Assembly: GCA_016206635.1 (NCBI GenBank)
Contig: JACQRF010000156.1
Coordinates: 1 to 5,156, forward strand
Length of the DNA stretch: 5,156 bases
Source: Candidatus Omnitrophota bacterium
GTDB lineage: Bacteria > Omnitrophota > Gorgyraeia > 1-14-0-20-64-10 > JACQQZ01
Direction: 5' to 3'
The position numbers and the translations under genes are program-made. Under the pieces are notes generated by a model. That model was not told the DNA's origin and searched no databases. It was given only the letters and a program-made list of their open reading frames with translations. Numbering within the stretch: the first letter of the stretch is position 1; every line of letters begins with the position of its first letter. Of the stretch, positions 1 through 4,710 are shown piece after piece.

Positions 1-2
1 AT

Positions 3-545
3 GTCACCCGGGCGGTCCGGACGTTGGCCGAGCACGGGTTGGTGGTGCGGCGCGGCGTGTTTTGCTGTGTCAGCCGCCACCTCTTCCGATTATGGCTGGA
101 AGCCGTCTACCGGCTTCAGCAAAGCCCGGTCCATGTGGAACTGCCGGTCGCCGAACAGGCGTTTGCGGAGCATGTCCGCCGATGGCTGCAGCAGGCCACG
201 GCGCGGGCGCCTCAGCAGGTCTTGGAGACGGCCGCCGAGGTCATCCGCCGGTTTCAAAACGACCTGGTGGACCTGCACGGCCGCCGCGTCCGCCTGCCGA
301 GGATGGACGTGCACACCTTGTTGATGCCTGGGGTCCCCCGGGCGGTCGTCGGCCAGCGGCTGCGGTCAGAGGAAGCGGCGCCACGGCCCTCTGGCCAGGG
401 CGCGCCGCCCTGCTGGTGGGAATCAACAACCTGCTTGATGAGACGTACTATTCCCGCGTCCGGTCGGACGGCATCGAGCCGGTGCCCGGGCGGTCGTACT
501 ATGCGGGGATGCGGGTTGAGTTCTAACGGACACGGAGGGGTCTGA
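3..545 (+). CDS. C-terminal part of a probable ATPase/regulator with winged-helix-like segment (5' partial, chimeric 3' end)
   Basis: The frame is already open at the left edge, so the gene starts outside the window. The first ~115 codons (to about 350) use GC-rich third positions and read like a real protein. A segment around 3-80 (AVRTLAEHGLVVRRG) resembles the recognition helix and wing of a winged-helix domain. It is followed by HLFRLWLEAVYRLQQ and, near 255-305, RRFQNDLVDLHGRRVRLPR. This order resembles the C-terminal ends of bacterial and archaeal AAA-type ATPases that carry a winged helix, but no Walker motif lies inside the window, so the family call is tentative. Beyond about 350 the frame becomes low-information (Pro, Gly, Arg, Trp) and overlaps the receptor remnant in another frame. 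The true C-terminus has probably been replaced by read-through. The stop at 543-545 lies 2 nt before the exbB start. Alternative: an unrelated DNA-binding protein. Confidence 0.45.
   Translation, partial: VTRAVRTLAEHGLVVRRGVFCCVSRHLFRLWLEAVYRLQQSPVHVELPVAEQAFAEHVRRWLQQATARAPQQVLETAAEVIRRFQNDLVDLHGRRVRLPRMDVHTLLMPGVPRAVVGQRLRSEEAAPRPSGQGAPPCWWESTTCLMRRTIPASGRTASSRCPGGRTMRGCGLSSNGHGGV
398..526 (+). pseudogene. C-terminal remnant of a TonB-dependent outer-membrane receptor
   Basis: Read in the frame ending at the TAA at 524-526, the sequence gives GRAALLVGINNLLDETYY, then a short loop, then GRSYYAGMRVEF. This is the classic end of a TonB-dependent receptor barrel: the 'NLLDE.Y' penultimate-strand motif, the 'GR.YY.G' motif and a terminal strand ending in phenylalanine, the signal read by the BAM machinery. 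Only about 43 residues are recognisable. Upstream of roughly 395 this frame gives no receptor-like sequence, and another frame carries an unrelated protein. The plug domain and more than 90% of a usual 600-800 residue receptor are therefore missing. exbB follows 21 nt later, so this was probably the first gene of a receptor-exbB-exbD-tonB operon. It could be a true deletion or recombination remnant or an assembly chimera. The left boundary is approximate. Confidence 0.75.
534..540 (+). promoter_or_regulatory. ribosome binding site of exbB
   Basis: GGAGGGG lies 7 nt before the GTG at 548 and 10 nt before a second in-frame GTG at 551. The spacing favours 548 as the start. There is no ATG option before residue 17 of the product. 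The site lies inside the 3' end of the chimeric upstream frame, whose stop at 543-545 falls between this site and the start, so translation could be coupled. Confidence 0.65.
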
Positions 546-547
546 TC

Positions 548-1216
548 GTGGTGACGAACGTGGTGGTCGAAGGATTCATCAAAGGCGGGCCGGTCATGTG
601 GCCGCTGCTGGGCTGCTCCATCGCCGCGCTGGCGTTGATCGCCGAGCGCGCCGCGTTCTGGTGGCGGTTCCGGCGGCAGGCGCAGGCGGGGGAGATCGCC
701 CAGTTCTTTGAGCAGGTGCGGCACGGCCGGCTCAAGGAGATCCTGCGGGGCCGGGAGGCGGCGAATCCGATCGTGCAGACCTTGGCCCGGGCGCTGGGCC
801 ACGGTGACCGCGCCCTCCACGATGCGTTGGAGCTGGAGGTGGACGCCACCGTCGAGCGCACCCGCGCGTCGCTGGCGGGGCTCGACACCTGCATCACGCT
901 GGCGCCGCTGTTGGGGATTTTCGGCACGGTGACCGGGATCATCGGCTCGTTCAACCTGATCGGGCAGACGGCGATCGCCGACCCGCAGGCGGTGAGCGCC
1001 GGGATCGCCGAGGCGCTGATCACCACGGCCGCGGGGCTGACCATCGCGATGCCGACGCTCGTGTGTTACAACCTGTTCCTGACGTTCAGCGACCGCATCG
1101 CCTTCCGCCTCGAGAAATACGCGCGGGAATTCGAGATTTTATACGCGCAGGCCAAAGGCCTGCCGGCCGCGGACCCGCGCCACCCGGCGGCGCTCACCCC
1201 GGCGGACGCCCGCTGA
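548..1216 (+). CDS. exbB: ExbB, proton-channel subunit of the TonB motor (MotA/TolQ/ExbB family)
   Basis: ExbB forms the inner-membrane oligomer that, with ExbD, uses the proton gradient to energise TonB. The 222-residue product has the family's three-helix layout: a membrane segment at about residues 15-35, a long charged cytoplasmic stretch at 40-110, then two membrane helices. These carry the conserved motifs APLLGIFGTVTGII (119-132) and GIAEALITTAAGLTIAMP (152-169), with the pore-facing threonines and small residues. Length is close to the usual 220-245. The N-terminus lacks the long periplasmic extension seen in some ExbB proteins. TolQ is the main alternative, but the tonB gene two positions downstream favours ExbB. 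The start is a GTG with a good upstream ribosome site. The gap to exbD is 1 nt. No separate promoter is visible before it, so transcription probably enters from upstream. Confidence 0.93.
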   Translation: MVTNVVVEGFIKGGPVMWPLLGCSIAALALIAERAAFWWRFRRQAQAGEIAQFFEQVRHGRLKEILRGREAANPIVQTLARALGHGDRALHDALELEVDATVERTRASLAGLDTCITLAPLLGIFGTVTGIIGSFNLIGQTAIADPQAVSAGIAEALITTAAGLTIAMPTLVCYNLFLTFSDRIAFRLEKYAREFEILYAQAKGLPAADPRHPAALTPADAR

Positions 1217-1217
1217 C

Positions 1218-1652
1218 ATGGCCTTCGGCCGGTGGCGCGCCGCCCCGCGGCGGGCGAGGATCGAGATGATCCCGCTCATTGACGTGATGTTCCTGCTGCT
1301 GACCTTCTTCATCTACATCACGATCCGGATGGTCCCGCATGGGGGGATCGCGGTGGACCTGGCGTCGGCCGAGACCGCCGAACAGCCTCCGAAAGACCGG
1401 CGGCTGGTCTACGTTTCGGTGGGGGCCGACGGGCGGGCGCACCTGGACCAGCAGCCGATGAGCGATACGGCGCTGGCGGCGGCGCTGGCCGTGCTCGCCG
1501 GCCGGACCCCGCCCGTGACGGTGGTGCTCAATGCCGACAAATCGGTGTCGCATGAGCGGGTGGTGCGCGTGCTGGACCTCACACGGCGCAGCGGGCTGAG
1601 GCAGGTCGTCTTGGCCGTCCAGGCGCCGCCGGCGAACGGGGCGCCCCAATGA
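1218..1652 (+). CDS. exbD: ExbD, TonB-motor subunit (ExbD/TolR family)
   Basis: ExbD sits inside the ExbB pore and supplies the protonatable aspartate that links proton flow to TonB movement. The 144-residue product begins with a short basic cytoplasmic tail, then one membrane helix, IEMIPLIDVMFLLLTFFIYI (about 15-34). Asp22 is at the position of the essential helix aspartate. A periplasmic domain (about 45-135) follows, with the family pattern of 'VSVGADGRAHLDQQPM', 'VTVVLNADKSVSHERVVRVLD' (split by a short turn) and 'GLRQVVLAVQ'. Length is typical (about 130-150). ATG at 1218 starts 1 nt after the exbB stop, and the 3' end overlaps tonB by 4 nt (ATGA), which indicates a single transcript with coupled translation. 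The next ATG, at residue 17, would truncate the cytoplasmic tail just before the helix. Confidence 0.93.
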   Translation: MAFGRWRAAPRRARIEMIPLIDVMFLLLTFFIYITIRMVPHGGIAVDLASAETAEQPPKDRRLVYVSVGADGRAHLDQQPMSDTALAAALAVLAGRTPPVTVVLNADKSVSHERVVRVLDLTRRSGLRQVVLAVQAPPANGAPQ

Positions 1653-2170
1653 CTCGATGGGCCCCATGGGTGGTGTCGCTGGCGCTCCATGGCGCGGTCT
1701 TCGGGGCCGGGGCTGGGCTGGTGACCCGCCCGGCGGCCGTGTCGGTGACCAGCGGCCCGACGAGTGTCGCGCTGGTGTTTCAGGTACCCGAGGAGCGGCC
1801 GGCGACGCCGGAGGTCGAGGTCCCGCTGCCGAGGCCCGCGCCGCCGACGCCGCGCGCGTCGGTCTCCTCGATCGAGCAGGTGGGGGCCGAGGACGAGTCG
1901 CCCCGCTACGCACAGAACGTCCCGCCGCCGTATCCACGCGAGGCGTATCTCAAGGACATTCAAGGGACCGTGTGGTTGTTGGCGGAGGTGGATGCCGTGG
2001 GGCGCCCGCGGGCCGTCACGGTGGAGCGGTCCTCCGGCTCCCTCGTGTTGGATGAAGCCGCCGCGATGGCCGTGCGCGGGTGGCGATTCACCCCGGCCCG
2101 GCGTTTTGGTCGGTCGGTGGCGAGCCGGTGTCGCATGCCGATACAATTCAGAATCGAGGAGACCTTCTAA
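1649..2170 (+). CDS. tonB: TonB, energy-transducing protein (short form)
   Basis: TonB is anchored in the inner membrane, binds ExbB/ExbD through its helix, and pulls on outer-membrane receptors through its C-terminal domain. The 173-residue product has an N-terminal membrane helix (about 5-25). Ser10 and His14 in SLALH match the S-x3-H motif that interacts with ExbD in characterised TonB proteins. A short Pro/Glu/Arg linker follows (about 47-70). The C-terminal domain (about 92-172) begins with PPPYPREAYLKDIQGTVWLL, contains the conserved YP, and ends ...RGWRFTPAR...RCRMPIQFRIE. It is shorter than E. coli TonB (239 residues), mainly in the Pro-rich spacer. The start overlaps the exbD stop (ATGA) and the stop overlaps the next gene's ATG (TAATG). 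This order supports a receptor-energising role rather than TolA. Confidence 0.92.
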   Translation: MTRWAPWVVSLALHGAVFGAGAGLVTRPAAVSVTSGPTSVALVFQVPEERPATPEVEVPLPRPAPPTPRASVSSIEQVGAEDESPRYAQNVPPPYPREAYLKDIQGTVWLLAEVDAVGRPRAVTVERSSGSLVLDEAAAMAVRGWRFTPARRFGRSVASRCRMPIQFRIEETF

Positions 2171-2985
2171 TGCCGGTGCACTGGCAGCTCGGACTCTTGG
2201 CGGGGATCACGATTTTCTGCGGGTTGCCGGTGGCCCGGTTGCCGCGGGTGACCGACCGGACCCGGGCGTTCCTGAACGCCCTGTCGACCGGGATCTTGGT
2301 GTTCCTCTTGGTGGAGATCTTGGGCAAGGGACTCGAGGCGGTCGAGGACGCGGTCGAGCATGCGGCGGAAGGGGCCGCCGGGATCGGCGCGGCGCTGCCG
2401 GCGGCCGGCCTCCTCGTCGCCGGTGTGGCGATCGGGTTGCTCGGCCTTGTCTGGTTCGAGCGGCGATTCATCGCGACGCGCGCCGCCCAGCGGCCGCCGC
2501 GAGCGGGCGCTGCCTCTGACCCACCGACCCCTATCGAGCGCGCGCGACATCTGGCCTTGATGATCGCGATCGGGATCGGCCTTCACAACTTCGGCGAAGG
2601 GCTGGCGATCGGCCAAGAGCACGCCGTCGGCGCCACGCGCCTGGCTTGGTTCCTGGCCGTCGGGTTCGGCTTGCATAATGCGGCGGAAGGGTTTGGGATC
2701 GCAGCCCCGCTGGCGGGGATCCGGGCCTCCTGGTCGTGGCTGGGCCTGCTCGGGGTGATCGGCGGCGCCCCAACCGTGTTGGGGGCGGTCCTGGGCGGGG
2801 CGTGGGTCTCGAAGTCGTCGGAGCTCTTCTGCCTCTCATTGGCGGCTGGCAGCATCCTCTATGTGGTCGGCGAGCTGCTCCATATCGGGCGCCAGCTGCG
2901 GAGCGAAATCGCGGCCCATCTCGGATTGCTCATCGGATTTTTCGTGGCGTTCGCCACCGAGTTGGTGATTCATCTCGCCGGCTAG
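2170..2985 (+). CDS. ZIP-family divalent metal (probably zinc) transporter
   Basis: ZIP proteins are inner-membrane permeases that bring Zn2+, Fe2+ or related ions into the cytoplasm. The 271-residue product has about eight hydrophobic segments. The two metal-binding helices are clear: IGIGLHNFGEGLAIG (residues 134-148; His139, Asn140, Glu143) and FGLHNAAEGFGI (166-177; His169, Asn170, Glu173). A further helix carries Glu235 in LYVVGELLH. The loop before the fourth helix (about 101-125) is Arg/Pro-rich and lacks the histidine cluster seen in many ZIPs. The frame stays open back to 2080, inside tonB, but ATG 2170 is chosen. It overlaps the tonB stop by one base (TAATG), has GAGGAGA at 2156-2162 seven bases upstream, and gives a hydrophobic first segment. 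Metal specificity cannot be read from sequence; zinc is inferred from the neighbours. It closes the exbB-exbD-tonB unit. Confidence 0.88.
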   Translation: MPVHWQLGLLAGITIFCGLPVARLPRVTDRTRAFLNALSTGILVFLLVEILGKGLEAVEDAVEHAAEGAAGIGAALPAAGLLVAGVAIGLLGLVWFERRFIATRAAQRPPRAGAASDPPTPIERARHLALMIAIGIGLHNFGEGLAIGQEHAVGATRLAWFLAVGFGLHNAAEGFGIAAPLAGIRASWSWLGLLGVIGGAPTVLGAVLGGAWVSKSSELFCLSLAAGSILYVVGELLHIGRQLRSEIAAHLGLLIGFFVAFATELVIHLAG

Positions 2986-3019
2986 GAAATAGGGACGGTT
3001 CTAGAACCGCCCCTATTTC
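2986..3019. repeat. 34-nt near-perfect palindrome after the ZIP gene (terminator-like hairpin or dispersed repeat)
   Basis: The left half has GAAATAGGG (2986-2994), one unpaired A, then CGGTTCT (2996-3002). The right half has AGAACCG (3003-3009), one unpaired C, then CCCTATTTC (3011-3019). That gives 16 complementary base pairs with one A/C mismatch and no spacer at the centre. It begins directly after the ZIP stop. There is no run of T after it, so it is not a textbook intrinsic terminator, although it could still end transcription or protect the 3' end. Its symmetry also fits a REP-like dispersed repeat or a regulator site just upstream of the next promoter. Which of these holds cannot be settled from one copy. 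Confidence 0.8.
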
Positions 3020-3021
3020 AC

Positions 3022-3051
3022 TTGACGCGTTTGTGGGGTTGGTCGTAGGAT
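3022..3051 (+). promoter_or_regulatory. predicted sigma70-type promoter for the small His/Cys protein unit
   Basis: TTGACG (3022-3027, 5 of 6 matches to the -35 consensus) and TAGGAT (3046-3051, 4 of 6 to the -10 consensus) are separated by 18 nt. The -35 begins three bases after the palindrome. It is the best promoter-like sequence seen in the short gap between the two gene groups. A start site would be expected near 3057-3060, almost at the ATG at 3061. An imperfect dyad (GGTCGT-AGG-ATGACC, 3041-3055) overlaps the -10 and could be an operator. Prediction by eye only. Confidence 0.5.
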
Positions 3052-3060
3052 GACCCTCCC

Positions 3061-3345
3061 ATGAAACCGGCTCCATGGCGGACAGTCCTGATCCTCGGCC
3101 TCATGGCGGCGTTCGTCGCCGTCGGGGTCGGCGCGGTCCTGCCCCATTCCCACGAGAATGTCCCGGCCGGGCACGACTGCGTGTTCTGCCGCGCCCACTC
3201 GACCCCGGTCGTCGAGGCCCCGGCGCTGATCGTGCCGGCGCAACCCGATCATCCGGCTGGATTGGTGGAAGCACATTTCTTCGCGCTCGGCGCCCAGCCG
3301 AGCGTCGCCACCCCGTTCGGCCGCGCCCCTCCGCTGTTCTCGTAA
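3061..3345 (+). CDS. small membrane-anchored or secreted His/Cys-rich protein, possible metal-binding accessory
   Basis: The 94-residue product begins with a basic tail and a hydrophobic segment (about residues 8-27), which is either an uncleaved anchor or a signal peptide. Directly after it comes a compact potential metal site, PHSHENVPAGHDCVFCRAH: His29, His31, His38, Cys40, Cys43 and His46, with a CxxC core. Further histidines (64, 72) lie in the Pro/Ala-rich C-terminal part. The pattern resembles small exported proteins of the DUF2946 type found beside metal genes, but I do not recognise a named family with certainty. No Shine-Dalgarno sequence precedes the ATG, and the predicted promoter places the transcript start within a few bases of it, so the mRNA may be leaderless. 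Position ahead of an outer-membrane barrel and a ZnuA-like protein suggests a periplasmic role in zinc handling or sensing. That role is inference. Confidence 0.68.
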   Translation: MKPAPWRTVLILGLMAAFVAVGVGAVLPHSHENVPAGHDCVFCRAHSTPVVEAPALIVPAQPDHPAGLVEAHFFALGAQPSVATPFGRAPPLFS

Positions 3346-3408
3346 CACCCCAGATTTTCTCGAGTTTCACCGACTTCATCCATACATCCTTATAACCAGG
3401 AGTGCGTC

Positions 3409-4698
3409 ATGCGAGCGTCCCATCGTCTCATCGCCGGCCTATGGGCCGGCGCCCTTGTGGCGGCCCCATCCGTCTTCGCGGATGCCGGGTCCGACACCGC
3501 CGAAGAACTCCGGTCGCTGCGCCGGAGCGTGGAGGCCCTGCAGAAGACCCTCGAGACCCAGCAGCGGCTGATTGAACAACAGCAAGCCAAGATCGAGGCG
3601 TTGGAGGGAAAGATCCAAACGTCCCCAACGCCGGTGGGCATGCCCCCATCGGTGACCACCCCATCGCCGATGGCATTGCCCGGCCAATTGGGCGCGGCCT
3701 TGCCGGAGATCGGCCTGTTGGCCGACATCGTCGCGACCTCGTCGCAGGACGGGGCCGATGCGGATGGCAATGATCGGATCGCGGCGCGGGAAGTGGAGTT
3801 GATCGTCAGCGGCTACGTGGACCCCTATAGCCGCCTCGATGCGACATTCGCCTTCTCGGACTTTGAGGCGGCCGATGTCGAGGAGGCCTACCTGACCCAC
3901 TGGGGGATCCCAGGGGGCCTCAAGGGGCGCTTCGGCCGGTTTTTTCCGAAGATCGGCAAGGCCGCGGCGATCCACCGCGATCAGTTGTGGACCGTGGATG
4001 AGCCAATCGTCGTCAGGAAATATTTCGGGGCGGAGGGGTACTTCCGGAGCGGGGCTGACCTGACCCGGGTGTTTGGAGGCCCGGCCGGCTGGGTGCTGGA
4101 GCCGAGCGTCGGCCTCTTGGAGGGCGGGGTGGGCGAGGGGGCCACGACCTTCGGGTCGAGCCGACGGCAACCCACGTTGTACAGCCACCTGAAGACCTTC
4201 AAAGACCTCAGCGACGCGGCGAACGTGGAGGTTGGGTTGTCGCACCTGATCGGCTCCCGCGACAGCGACGGCCGCTTCGAGGTGAATGTGCTGGGCGTGG
4301 ATGCGACCTACCTGAACGCATTGACGCCCACGACGAAACTCAAGCTGCAGGGGGAGTTCTACCTGCAGCACCGGGATGAGGCATACGCGATTCATGCCGA
4401 CACCGGCGCGACCACGCAGTTCGACCGGCACCCCTGGGGCGCATACCTGCAGGCCGACTACCGCTTCGCCCCGCGCTGGTCGGTCGGGGGCCGGGCCGAT
4501 CATGTGCGGTTGCTCGACACAGCGGCCCCCCGCCATGCCGACCAAGGCCTGAGCGCGTTCCTGACGTTTTACCAGAGCGAGTGGGCCCGATGGCGGCTGC
4601 AGTACCGGCACGAGGAGCGGGCGAATGCCAAGACCGATGACGCCGTGTTCCTGCAAGGCACGGTGGCGATCGGCGCCCACAAACATCAGTTGCAATAA
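3409..4698 (+). CDS. outer-membrane beta-barrel protein with N-terminal coiled coil, associated with zinc ABC transport
   Basis: The 429-residue product has a signal peptide (about 1-24, ending VFA/DA), a Gln/Glu-rich coiled coil (about 30-70, LRRSVEALQKTLETQQRL onward), and a Pro/Thr linker (72-92). A beta-rich region runs to the end with many alternating-polarity strands, for example EVELIVSGYVDPYSRLDATF and RWRLQYRHEE. Segments such as GRFGRFFPKIGKAAAIHRDQLW (split at Lys184) and the GAHKH ending resemble a family often annotated as zinc-regulated outer-membrane receptor or porin next to ZnuABC genes. No TonB box or plug domain is visible, so it is better called a porin-like barrel than a true TonB-dependent receptor. 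Residues 117-128 form an EF-hand-like acidic loop. AGGAG at 3398-3402 sits 6 nt before the ATG. The next gene starts 12 nt after the stop, so they are probably cotranscribed. The last residue is Gln, not the usual aromatic. Confidence 0.78.
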   Translation: MRASHRLIAGLWAGALVAAPSVFADAGSDTAEELRSLRRSVEALQKTLETQQRLIEQQQAKIEALEGKIQTSPTPVGMPPSVTTPSPMALPGQLGAALPEIGLLADIVATSSQDGADADGNDRIAAREVELIVSGYVDPYSRLDATFAFSDFEAADVEEAYLTHWGIPGGLKGRFGRFFPKIGKAAAIHRDQLWTVDEPIVVRKYFGAEGYFRSGADLTRVFGGPAGWVLEPSVGLLEGGVGEGATTFGSSRRQPTLYSHLKTFKDLSDAANVEVGLSHLIGSRDSDGRFEVNVLGVDATYLNALTPTTKLKLQGEFYLQHRDEAYAIHADTGATTQFDRHPWGAYLQADYRFAPRWSVGGRADHVRLLDTAAPRHADQGLSAFLTFYQSEWARWRLQYRHEERANAKTDDAVFLQGTVAIGAHKHQLQ

Positions 4699-4710
4699 CC
4701 GGAGGCGCCC

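Noticed and set aside
1..324. ATG-initiated frame at the very left edge
   Set aside because: It is a Ser/Arg/Trp-rich shadow of the frame beginning at 3, which shows credible protein sequence.
1194..2146. Long minus-strand open frames opposite exbD and tonB
   Set aside because: They are GC-rich shadows, Arg/Pro/His-rich without domain motifs, lying opposite well-recognised genes.
2080..2169. Upstream ATG extension of the ZIP gene
   Set aside because: It would add 30 residues inside tonB without a hydrophobic start. ATG 2170 has a ribosome site and the TAATG overlap.
3365..3396. Possible promoter TTTCAC / TATAAC before the barrel gene
   Set aside because: The spacing is 20 nt and the -35 is weak; the start site would fall inside the ribosome site. 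Cotranscription from 3022 explains expression better.
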